A stretch of 64,000 nucleotides of DNA. Origin: Streptomyces sp. KL109B (GTDB lineage: Bacteria; Actinomycetota; Actinomycetes; Streptomycetales; Streptomycetaceae). Under the pieces are notes generated by a model. The model made no database searches. It had not been told where the DNA came from and saw only the letters and a list, made by a program, of their open reading frames with translations. This document shows positions 40,006 to 47,860 of this stretch, piece after piece. A program made the translations under genes and the position numbers. Position 1 is the first letter of the stretch. The number at the start of each line of letters is the position of its first letter. The stretch spans positions 620,001-684,000 of the forward strand of contig NZ_JASERL010000004.1 of NCBI RefSeq assembly GCF_030766935.1, in the 5' to 3' direction.

Positions 40006-43000
40006 ATGCAGATCCGGCTTACCGTCGTAGACCCCCTGGGCACGCGCCCCGACATGCTCGCACGGGGTGACGACACCCTCGCACGCGGTGTCGACGTGCT
40101 GGTCACGGCCCCCGCGGGCACCGCACTCGCCGCGGTCGTCTCCGGCCTGGCCACGGCCGTCGCGGGCGGCGAGCCCGGGTCCACGACCCTGTACGCGGGC
40201 ACGGAGCGGCTCGACGCGCAGCGCTGCGTCCTCGGCGAGCCCCCGCTGATCGACGGCGCCGTGGTCGCGCTCGGCGCCCCCGTCGACCCGGGTCCCGAGC
40301 CGGACGACGCGGCGGCCCAGCTGCATGTGGTGGCGGGTCCTGACGCGGGCGGCGTGCACCTGCTGCACGGCGGGCAGATCCGCGTCGGCCGCTCCGCCGA
40401 CGCCGACGTCTCGCTCGACGACCCGGACGTGTCACGGCTGCACTGCGCGGTGACGCTCGGCGCCGACGGCCGGATCTCGGTGGAGGACCTGGACTCGACG
40501 AACGGGACGTCGGTGGACGGCCGCCCCGTCGACACCCGTCCCGTACGCCTCTCCCCCGGCTCCCTCGTGCGCGTCGGCGAATCGGCGCTGCGGGTCTCCG
40601 TCGCGGGCGACGCGGCGCGGCCCACTCCGCTGCGCACGGCGTCGGACGGGGAGGGGCACGTACGGGTGCTGTTCGCCGAGGAGCCGACGCGGACGCCCGC
40701 GAGCGGCTCCGCCCCGGACCCCGACCCGGCCCCCGACCGGGAGACCCGGCACGCGTACGGGGACTCCGCCTGGGGCTCCGCGGGTGACACCACCGACACG
40801 GATACCGGTACCGGAACCGGCGGCGGGCAGGGCGGCTCGCGCCCCGTCGTGTCCGGGCCGGAGGGGGCCGAGGAAGCGGACGGCGCGCGGTTGGGCACTC
40901 CCGCGCGCGGCACTTCGCTGCCGCCGCGCGCCCCGCGCAAGCGCGGTGGGCTCTCGCGACTGCTGCGGCGCGGTTCCGGGCGCGACAAGCGCGCGGCGTA
41001 CGACGGGTACGACGGGTACGAGGGGTACGACGGGTTCGACGGCGCCCGCGGGCAGGACCAGCAGCACGAGATCCACGAGCCGCACGTGCTGCGCACCCCG
41101 CAGCGTGCCGCCCCCGTGACCGACCCCGCCGCCCCAGAGGCGTCCCCCGCCTCCTCCTCGTACGAGGAGGAGACCCGGCCCGTCGTCGGTGCCGCCGAGA
41201 CCTGGCCGGACGCGGCCGCGCTGCTGCTCACCGCGCTCGGCCCCGGGCCGCGGCTGTGGGAGCGCGGGCCCGGCCACCCGGAGTCGCTCGCGGTGCGGCT
41301 CGGCAGCGTCGACCGGCCGGGCCCCGGCGGCGTCGGGCTGCTGCCCGCGGTGCCGGTGACCGTGGGGCTCGCGGAGGCCGGGGCGCTGGGGCTCGCTGGG
41401 CCGCGCGCGCGGCTCGCGGGGCTTGCCCGCTGCGCCATCGCCCAGCTCGCGACGCTGCACGCGCCGGAGCGCCTGGAACTCGTCCTGATCTCGACCGACC
41501 GGGACCGGTCCCTTGAGGAGCGGGTCGAGGAATGGTCCTGGCTCGGCTGGCTGCCCCAGGTGCGTCCCGCGCACGGCCAGGACTGCCGGCTGCTGCTCGC
41601 GTACGACCGGGAGCAGGCGACGGCCCGCACGGGCGAGCTGCTGCGCCGCCTCGACGACCACGCGGCGGGGCTCCGGCCCTCGGCGCAGAGCCCGGACGAG
41701 CCGGTCGCCGCCACCGTCGTCGTGGTCGACGGCGACCCGGGGAGCGCCTCCCTTCGGGAGGCGACGGTGCGGCTGGCCGCCGAGGGGGCAGCGGCCGGGA
41801 TCCATGTCGTGTGCCTGGCCGAGGCGCCCGCCGCGTCGCCCGCCTCACCGGCCACGCAGAGCTACGAGGCGGCGTGCGCCGAGAGCCCGGCGTTCCGCGC
41901 GTGCGGGGCGGTGGCGCTGCTCAGCGGCGATGTCGCGACGACGCTGCGGCTGCACCGAGCGGCGCGGGGGCAGCTCGTCGGGCACGGCACGGTCGGCACG
42001 GCGGACGCGGTGTCGCTGGCGTGGGCGGAGCGGTTCGCGCGGGCGCTGGCTCCGTTGCGCACGGACGCGGTGGGCGGTTCCGGTGACCGGCCGGGGGCGC
42101 GGGTGTCGGCGCCGCTGCCCCAATCGGCCCGCCTCCTGGACGAGTTGGGGTTGGCGCGAGCCACGCCCGCGTCCCTGATGGCGCGTTGGGCGGCGGCCGG
42201 GGACGATCCGGACTCGCTCGGCGGCCGGGTGTGGGCGGTCCTCGGGGCCGGTCCGCGCGGCCCGCTGACCGTGGATCTCGCCGCCGACGGCCCGCACTTG
42301 CTGGTCGAGGGCCCCGCGGGCAGCGGCCGTACGGAGCTGCTGCGCTCGGTCGCCGCGTCGCTCGCCGCGGCGGAGCGGCCCGACCGGCTCGGGATGGTGC
42401 TGGTCGACGGTGCGCCGGGCGGGGAGCGCGGGGAGCGTACGGAGGGGCTGCGGGTCTGCACGGACCTGCCGCACGTCACGACGCACCTCGCCGCCAACGA
42501 TCCCGTACGGATGCGGGAGTTCGCGCAGGCGCTGACGACGGAGCTGAAGCGGCGGGCCGAGCTGATCGGGCGTACGCACTTCTCCGAGTGGCACACGCAG
42601 CGGGCCGTTTCGGGGCGGGTCGTGTCCCAGCGGGGTGCGCCGGCCGCCGAGGGGGCGGGGGCCGGGGATGTGGATGTGCCGCCGAGTTCGACGATGCGGT
42701 TGCGGCCGGGGGCGACGCGGGAGAAGGCGGAGCCCGGTTCTCCGCTTTCTCCGCTGCCACGCCTGGTGGTCGTCGTGGACGACCTCGACGCGCTGCTCTC
42801 GCCGCCGCTCGGGTCGCCGGGGCGGCCGGCCGCCGGGTCGGTGGTGCGGGCGTTGGAGGCGGTGGCCCGGGACGGGGAGCGGCTCGGGGTGCATCTCGTC
42901 GCGGCGTTCGCCTCCGGCGGGGGCGTGGGGTGGACGGCGCGGCCGCGGGTCGTGCTCGACGCAGTGAGTGGCGGCAGTGAGGATCCCGCGCCGGGGCGTG

Positions 43001-43248
43001 GGGTGTTGCACGGGGCGGACGGGCGTGACGTGGAGGTGCAGGCGGGGCGGGTGACCGGGCGTATCCCGCGGACCGCGACGCAGCGGCCCACCGTGGTGGC
43101 GCTCGAGTGGGCGCGGATGGGCGATCCGCCGGACCGCCGCCCGGTACGTGAACTGGGGAACGGGCCCACGGACTTGGCGCTCCTGGCGAGTGCGCTGGAG
43201 CGCGCGGCCCGCTCGGTCTCCGCGTCCGAGGTCCCCTCACTCCTCTAG
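40006..43248 (+). CDS. FHA domain protein with degenerate FtsK/SpoIIIE ATPase domain
   Basis: 1080-aa cytoplasmic protein. An N-terminal ubiquitin/EccD-like beta segment (about 1-95) is followed by a canonical FHA domain (about 100-200: GGQIRVGRSADADVSLDDPDVSRLHC, then VEDLDSTNGTSVDG), which binds phospho-Thr. A low-complexity linker has YDGYDGYEGYDGFDG. The FtsK/SpoIIIE-like region (about 385-1060) has P-loop GPAGSGRT at 769-776 with Arg in place of the catalytic Lys, and Walker B-like LVVVVDDLD near 920. ATP hydrolysis is therefore doubtful. Divergent from pkaA, a likely upstream kinase (inference). Confidence 0.82.
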   Translation: MQIRLTVVDPLGTRPDMLARGDDTLARGVDVLVTAPAGTALAAVVSGLATAVAGGEPGSTTLYAGTERLDAQRCVLGEPPLIDGAVVALGAPVDPGPEPDDAAAQLHVVAGPDAGGVHLLHGGQIRVGRSADADVSLDDPDVSRLHCAVTLGADGRISVEDLDSTNGTSVDGRPVDTRPVRLSPGSLVRVGESALRVSVAGDAARPTPLRTASDGEGHVRVLFAEEPTRTPASGSAPDPDPAPDRETRHAYGDSAWGSAGDTTDTDTGTGTGGGQGGSRPVVSGPEGAEEADGARLGTPARGTSLPPRAPRKRGGLSRLLRRGSGRDKRAAYDGYDGYEGYDGFDGARGQDQQHEIHEPHVLRTPQRAAPVTDPAAPEASPASSSYEEETRPVVGAAETWPDAAALLLTALGPGPRLWERGPGHPESLAVRLGSVDRPGPGGVGLLPAVPVTVGLAEAGALGLAGPRARLAGLARCAIAQLATLHAPERLELVLISTDRDRSLEERVEEWSWLGWLPQVRPAHGQDCRLLLAYDREQATARTGELLRRLDDHAAGLRPSAQSPDEPVAATVVVVDGDPGSASLREATVRLAAEGAAAGIHVVCLAEAPAASPASPATQSYEAACAESPAFRACGAVALLSGDVATTLRLHRAARGQLVGHGTVGTADAVSLAWAERFARALAPLRTDAVGGSGDRPGARVSAPLPQSARLLDELGLARATPASLMARWAAAGDDPDSLGGRVWAVLGAGPRGPLTVDLAADGPHLLVEGPAGSGRTELLRSVAASLAAAERPDRLGMVLVDGAPGGERGERTEGLRVCTDLPHVTTHLAANDPVRMREFAQALTTELKRRAELIGRTHFSEWHTQRAVSGRVVSQRGAPAAEGAGAGDVDVPPSSTMRLRPGATREKAEPGSPLSPLPRLVVVVDDLDALLSPPLGSPGRPAAGSVVRALEAVARDGERLGVHLVAAFASGGGVGWTARPRVVLDAVSGGSEDPAPGRGVLHGADGRDVEVQAGRVTGRIPRTATQRPTVVALEWARMGDPPDRRPVRELGNGPTDLALLASALERAARSVSASEVPSLL

Positions 43249-43256
43249 CCGGGCCG

Positions 43257-43290
43257 GGGGCGGCCCGGGTCGATCCTGTTGCGCCGCCCC
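43257..43290 (+). terminator. possible terminator after FHA gene
   Basis: GGGGCGGC (43257-43264) and GCCGCCCC (43283-43290) give an 8-bp GC stem with an 18-base loop, 9 bp after the stop codon. No T tract. Moderate support. Confidence 0.5.
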
Positions 43291-43397
43291 GGGCCCCAGA
43301 GCCGTGCCGGGGCCGGCGCCCGTGGCCCTGAGCACGCGGCACCGTGCGCCGCCTTGCCCACCCTGCCGCCCAAGGCGGCAGATTGCCCAAGGCGGTT

Positions 43398-43625
43398 GCG
43401 GCCCACCGCGAGGGGCGGGCAGCCGTGGGGGACGGCGGGTAGCCCAAGACGGGAGCGGCCCACCGCCGGCGGTGGGCAGCCGTGGGTGAGGCGGATCGCC
43501 CACGGCGCGAGGCGGCGACCGCAACGGGTGGGGAACCGTGGGGGGACGGCGAGTAGCCCAACGCGGGAGCGGCCCACCGCTGGAAGCGGGCAGCCGTGGG
43601 GGACGGTGGGCCGCTCGAGCCGTGA
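43398..43625. repeat. 57-bp tandem repeat, four copies
   Basis: Four head-to-tail units start at 43398, 43455, 43512 and 43569; a fifth partial follows from about 43626. Units begin GCGGCCCACCGC (copies 1, 2 and 4; copy 3 is GCGGCGACCGCA) and contain GGCAGCCGTGGGGGACGG. The 57-bp period equals 19 codons. The minus strand stays open across the array and would encode a repeat like AVPHGCPPPAVGRSRLGL. Whether it is translated is doubtful. The 43249-44026 gap of 778 bp otherwise holds only this, the next repeat and upstream DNA of the sugar operon. Confidence 0.85.
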
Positions 43626-43663
43626 GGCGGCGGCCGCCGGGGAGCGGGTGGGGTGGGTTATTG

Positions 43664-43713
43664 GAGCCCCTCCGGCGATTGAGGAGCGGGGGCCGGGGCG
43701 GAGCCCCGAGGCG
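43664..43713. repeat. dispersed GC-rich repeat, intergenic copy
   Basis: The element from gagcccctccggcgattgag to ggggcggagccccgag is of the first dispersed family (also at 5873, 11902 and 53220). A truncated copy, gggccggggcggagccccg, lies at about 43800-43819. Between 43820 and 44026 only upstream DNA of the binding-protein gene remains, with no recognisable operator such as a LacI-type dyad. Confidence 0.85.
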
Positions 43714-44026
43714 TAGGACGTCAGGGGGTTGAGAGCCACGGTTGGTGAGGACGCCCCCGGAGGGGGAGATGGGCGGAGGACCGCGGGAGCGAAGCACGGC
43801 GGGCCGGGGCGGAGCCCCGTTAGGCGCCACCACGGTCGGGCGCAACAGACGGGACGCGCCCCAACTACCCCCACCCACCGCCCCCTTGACGCATCACGAC
43901 CCCGTCACGATCAACGGGTTTACAGGCCTGGCACCCTTGCCGGTCATCCCTGGCCGGGCGTAGACCAGTGCGCACGGGAACCGCTCAGTACGTACGTTCA
44001 GCGTTCCGGACGAGAACGGGGCAGTG

Positions 44027-45463
44027 ATGGGCAGCACTCGCAGCACTCGGCGCACTCGGCGCACTCTTCGTACACCCGCACCCAGGACCCACAGCACCCT
44101 CCGCACCCTCCGCACCCTCCGCACCACCCTCACAGGCATCGCCATCGGCTCCCTCGCGCTCGCGCTCACCGCCTGCGGAGGCGATGACGGCGGAAACAAG
44201 GGGGACGGGAACGGCGGCGGCAAGTCGCCCGCTGCGTCCGTCAAGTTGCCGAAGCTGGACGGGAAGTCGCTGGAGATCGCCGCGGTGTGGACCGGCGACG
44301 AGCAGAAGAACTTCAAGAAGGTGCTCTCGGAGTTCGAGAAGCGGACGGGCGCGAAGGTCACCTTCGTTCCCGCTCAGGACCCGATCATCAACTTCCTGGG
44401 TTCGAAGGTGGCCGGCGGCGCCCCGCCGGACGTCGCGATGCTGCCGCAGCCCGGCGCCATCAAGCAGGCCGTCGACAAGAAGTGGGCGAAGCCGCTGGGC
44501 GCGGACGCCCAGGCGCAGCTCAGCAAGAACTACGCCCAGGGCTGGCAGGACCTCGGCAAGGTCGCCGGCAAGCAGTACGGCGCGTACTACAAGGCCGCCA
44601 ACAAGTCCCTGATCTGGTACAACGCCAAGGTTTTCGAGAACGCCGCCGCCAAGGAGCCCACCACCTGGAAGGAACTCCTCAGCACCTCGCAGGCGATCTA
44701 CGACTCGGGCGTCACGCCGTTCTCCGTCGGCGGAGCCGACGGCTGGCCGCTCACCGACTGGTTCGAGAACGTCTACCTCTCGCAGGCAGGGCCCGAGAAG
44801 TACGACCAGCTCGCCAAGCACAACATCAAGTGGACCGACCCGTCCGTGAAGGACGCGCTCACCACTCTCGCCGAACTGTGGGGCAAGAAGGACTTCATCG
44901 CCGGCGGCAACAAGGAAGCCGTGCAGACCGAGTTCACGAAGTCGGTCGAGCAGACCTTCACCGGCGGCGAGCAGCCCAAGGGCGCCATGGTCTACGAGGG
45001 CGACTTCGTGCAGGTCAACATCCAGCAGACGAAGGCGAAGGTGGGCACGGACGCGAAGGTGTTCCCGTTCCCGGCCGTCGGCTCCGGGGACCGGCCGGTG
45101 GTCAGTGGCGGTGACGCCGCCGTGATCCTGAAGGACTCGCAGGCGGCGCAGGCCCTTGTGACGTGGCTGGCCTCGCCCGAAGCGGCCACGATCCAGGCCA
45201 AGTTGGGCGGCTACCTGTCCCCCAACAAGAACGTGGACCTCGCCTCGTACCCGAACGCCGTGCAGCGCGAGATCGCCAAGCAACTCGTGGGCGTCGGCAA
45301 CGACTTCCGCTTCGACATGTCGGACCAGACCCCGCAGGCGTTCGGCGGCACCCCCGGCAAGGGCGAGTGGAAGGCGTTGCAGGACTTCCTGATGAACCCG
45401 AAGGACGTCGCGGGTACGCAGAAGGCTCTGGAGGCCGAAGCGGCCAAGGCGTACAAGGACTGA
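44027..45463 (+). CDS. sugar ABC transporter solute-binding lipoprotein
   Basis: Extracytoplasmic binding protein (478 aa) of the CUT1 sugar family. Lipobox LALTACGG places the lipidated Cys at residue 50. Mature sequence EIAAVWTGDEQKNFKKVLSEFEKRTGAKVTFVPAQDPI, then PPDVAMLPQPGAIKQAV and GALVYEGDF-like segments (GAMVYEGDF), is typical of alpha-glucoside/maltose-type binders. The long N-terminal region before the signal helix is unusual: Arg-Thr-Leu repeats (TRRTRRTLRT, STLRTLRTLRTT) encoded by DNA short repeats. ATG at 44027 with GGGG 7 nt upstream. First gene of a three-gene import operon. Sugar unknown. Confidence 0.88.
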   Translation: MGSTRSTRRTRRTLRTPAPRTHSTLRTLRTLRTTLTGIAIGSLALALTACGGDDGGNKGDGNGGGKSPAASVKLPKLDGKSLEIAAVWTGDEQKNFKKVLSEFEKRTGAKVTFVPAQDPIINFLGSKVAGGAPPDVAMLPQPGAIKQAVDKKWAKPLGADAQAQLSKNYAQGWQDLGKVAGKQYGAYYKAANKSLIWYNAKVFENAAAKEPTTWKELLSTSQAIYDSGVTPFSVGGADGWPLTDWFENVYLSQAGPEKYDQLAKHNIKWTDPSVKDALTTLAELWGKKDFIAGGNKEAVQTEFTKSVEQTFTGGEQPKGAMVYEGDFVQVNIQQTKAKVGTDAKVFPFPAVGSGDRPVVSGGDAAVILKDSQAAQALVTWLASPEAATIQAKLGGYLSPNKNVDLASYPNAVQREIAKQLVGVGNDFRFDMSDQTPQAFGGTPGKGEWKALQDFLMNPKDVAGTQKALEAEAAKAYKD

Positions 45464-45470
45464 CGGGGCG

Positions 45471-46889
45471 ATGACCACTGCCGCCGGCGGCGGCTCCCCG
45501 GCCTCCGGGGCGCCCGCCGCACCGTCCGCCGCGCCGCCCCCACGGGGCCGCAAGAGCGTCACCGGCACCCGCAAGTCCATCGCCGCGCTCTTCCTGCTGC
45601 CCGCGCTTGTCCTGCTCGGCGCGCTGGTCGTCTACCCGATCGGGTACTCGGTCGTACGCAGCTTCTTCAACGCGTCGGGCGGCTCGTTCATCGGCCTCGA
45701 CAACTACGAGACGCTGTTCACGCGCGAGGACACCAAGGCCGCGATCAACAACAACATCTGGTGGGTGGTGCTCGCGCCCGCGGTCGCCACGGCGCTCGGC
45801 CTGATCTTCGCCGTGCTCACCGAGCGGATCCGCTGGGCCACCGCGTTCAAGCTGGTGGTCTTCATGCCGATGGCCATCTCGATGCTGGCCGCGGGCATCA
45901 TCTTCCGGCTCGTGTACGACCAGGATCCGGAGAAGGGCGCGGCGAACGCGGTGGTGGTGTCGGTGCACGACACGTTCGCCGAGTCCTCCGCGTTCCCGAA
46001 GGCGCATCCGCGCGGGCCGGACACGCTCACCGGGAAGAGCGGCGGCCCGTTCCTCACGAAGGCCCCGGTGCGGGCCGGAACTCCCGTGCTGCTGCCGCTG
46101 GTTGGCGTGGCCGCCGACCAGATGCCCAAGGACGCCAAGCCCGCGAAGCAGCCCGCGACCGGCAAGGCGGGAGGGGTCACCGGCACCGTCTGGCAGGACT
46201 TCACCCTCGGCAAGGGCGCGGGCGCCCGCGACAAGATCGACGGGACCGAGGTCGGCTACCCCGGCATGCGCGTCGAGGCCGTCAAGAACGGCAAGGTGGT
46301 CGCGGAGACGACGGCCGCCCCCGACGGCACCTTCGCCCTCCCCGCCGCGGCCGACGGCGCCCAACTCCGGCTCCCCGCAGCCAACTTCAAGGAGCCGTAC
46401 AACGGCGTCGACTGGCTCGGCGACAAGAAGTTCTTCACGGTCCACCTCGGCGGATTCGACCTCTACCTCAACATCGTGACGACCTCGATCATGCTCGCGT
46501 ACGTATGGATGTGGGCCGGGTTCGCGATGGTGCTGATCGGGGCGGGGCTCGCGGGCATCCCGCGTGAGCTGCTCGAAGCGGCGCGGGTCGACGGGGCAAG
46601 CGAGTGGCAGGTGTTCCGGCGGGTCACGGTGCCGCTGCTCGCGCCGGTGCTCGCGGTCGTCCTCGTCACGCTGATGATCAACGTACTCAAGATCTTCGAC
46701 CTGATCTTCATCATCGCGCCGGGGGCCACCCAGGACGACGCCAACGTCCTCGCCCTGCAGCTGTACCGCTCGGCGTTCAGCGAGGACAACGAGGGCCTGG
46801 CCAGCGCGATCGCGGTGCTGCTCCTGCTGCTGGTGATCCCCGTGATGTGGTTCAACATGCGGCGGCTGCGGCGGGAGGTGCGGCGATGA
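45471..46889 (+). CDS. sugar ABC permease (MalF-type) with large extracytoplasmic insert
   Basis: Inner membrane channel subunit (472 aa; family usually about 300). N-terminal helices at about 38-62, 96-116 and 127-147 are followed by about 180 residues (150-330) outside the membrane, then helices from 333 on. The EAA loop is GIPRELLEAARVDGASEW near 362-379, contacting the ATPase. Within the insert, residues 233-305 (GGVTGTVWQDFT, YPGMRVEAVKNGKVVAETTAAPDGTFALP) read like a Cna-B/carboxypeptidase-regulatory beta-sandwich. The ATG lies 8 bp after the binding-protein stop. No ATPase gene follows; streptomycetes commonly use the shared MsiK. Confidence 0.88.
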   Translation: MTTAAGGGSPASGAPAAPSAAPPPRGRKSVTGTRKSIAALFLLPALVLLGALVVYPIGYSVVRSFFNASGGSFIGLDNYETLFTREDTKAAINNNIWWVVLAPAVATALGLIFAVLTERIRWATAFKLVVFMPMAISMLAAGIIFRLVYDQDPEKGAANAVVVSVHDTFAESSAFPKAHPRGPDTLTGKSGGPFLTKAPVRAGTPVLLPLVGVAADQMPKDAKPAKQPATGKAGGVTGTVWQDFTLGKGAGARDKIDGTEVGYPGMRVEAVKNGKVVAETTAAPDGTFALPAAADGAQLRLPAANFKEPYNGVDWLGDKKFFTVHLGGFDLYLNIVTTSIMLAYVWMWAGFAMVLIGAGLAGIPRELLEAARVDGASEWQVFRRVTVPLLAPVLAVVLVTLMINVLKIFDLIFIIAPGATQDDANVLALQLYRSAFSEDNEGLASAIAVLLLLLVIPVMWFNMRRLRREVRR

Positions 46890-47767
46890 GCACCATCGAC
46901 GAGACGGTGAAGGCCCCGCGTTCTCTCGTGGGCCGGATCGGCGACAGACTCAGTGGCGGCTTCATCCAGTTCGTGCTGCTGCTGGTGGGCGCGCTGTGGC
47001 TGGTGCCGACGATCGGCCTGCTGTTCTCCTCCCTCCGCTCCCCGGAGGACATGGCGGACAGCGGCTGGTGGACGGTGTTCAGCAAGCCCGCGCAGCTGAC
47101 CTTCGAGAGCTACAGCAGCCTCCTTGAGAACTCCGACATCACACGGTCCCTGGTCAACACGGCGCTGATCACGGTGCCCGCGACGCTGCTGGTCATCGTG
47201 ATCGGCTCGCTGGCCGGGTACGCGTTCGCGTGGATGGAGTTCCCGGGCCGCGACTGGTGGTTCCTGATCGTGGTGGGCCTGCTGGTCGTCCCCGTACAGG
47301 TGGCGCTCGTGCCGATCGCGCGGCTCTTCGGCGACCTCGGGATCTTCGGTTCGATCCTCGGCGTGATCCTGTTCCACGTCGGGTTCGGGCTGCCGTTCGC
47401 GGTGTTCCTGCTGCGGAACTTCTTCGCGGAGATCCCGCGCGAACTCCTGGAGGCGGCCCGCCTGGACGGCTCGGGCGAACTCCGCCTGTTCCTAAGGGTG
47501 GTGATGCCGCTCGGCGCTCCCGCGATCGCCTCGCTCGGCATCTTCCAGTTCCTGTGGGTGTGGAACGACATGCTGGTCGCGCTGATCTTCACGGACACCG
47601 ACAGCCAGCCGATCACGGTCGCGCTGCAGACCCAGGTGCGGCAGTTCGGCAACAACGTCGACGTACTCGGGCCCGGCGCGTTCATCTCGATGGTGATCCC
47701 GCTGGCCGTGTTCTTCGCGTTCCAGCGGCAGTTCGTGTCCGGCGTGATGGCGGGCGCCGTCAAGTAA
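46886..47767 (+). CDS. sugar ABC permease (MalG-type)
   Basis: Second channel subunit (293 aa, normal length). Six helices, starting GGFIQFVLLLVGALWLVPTIGLLFSSLRSPEDMADSGWW, which is standard for CarB/MalG-type subunits. EAA loop EIPRELLEAARLDGSGELRLFLRVVMPLGAPA; near the end WNDMLVALIF. The ATG at 46886 overlaps the preceding stop (ATGA), so it is translationally coupled. Closes the importer operon; a terminator-like dyad follows at 47780. No ATP-binding gene is present. Confidence 0.92.
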   Translation: MSTIDETVKAPRSLVGRIGDRLSGGFIQFVLLLVGALWLVPTIGLLFSSLRSPEDMADSGWWTVFSKPAQLTFESYSSLLENSDITRSLVNTALITVPATLLVIVIGSLAGYAFAWMEFPGRDWWFLIVVGLLVVPVQVALVPIARLFGDLGIFGSILGVILFHVGFGLPFAVFLLRNFFAEIPRELLEAARLDGSGELRLFLRVVMPLGAPAIASLGIFQFLWVWNDMLVALIFTDTDSQPITVALQTQVRQFGNNVDVLGPGAFISMVIPLAVFFAFQRQFVSGVMAGAVK

Positions 47768-47779
47768 CGAGGGAGAGCG

Positions 47780-47808
47780 GGGGGAGTTCCCGCCCGGGGA
47801 ATTCCCCC
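47780..47808 (+). terminator. terminator-like dyad after sugar operon
   Basis: GGGGGAGTTCCC (47780-47791) against GGGAATTCCCCC (47797-47808), one G-T mismatch, loop of five. It follows the permease stop by 12 bp. Confidence 0.6.
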
Positions 47809-47860
47809 GTATGCCGCACGGGACGTGACGTGACCTGCGCGTCGGCCGTTTCCGGGCAGG

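Noticed and set aside
43398..43625. 57-bp array considered as CRISPR or as a coding gene
   Set aside because: No spacer structure. Coding on the minus strand is possible, but it lacks a start signal and any known homology; recorded as a repeat.
44027..47767. Missing ATP-binding gene as sign of a broken sugar transporter
   Set aside because: Many streptomycete sugar operons lack the ATPase and use the shared MsiK, so absence is normal.
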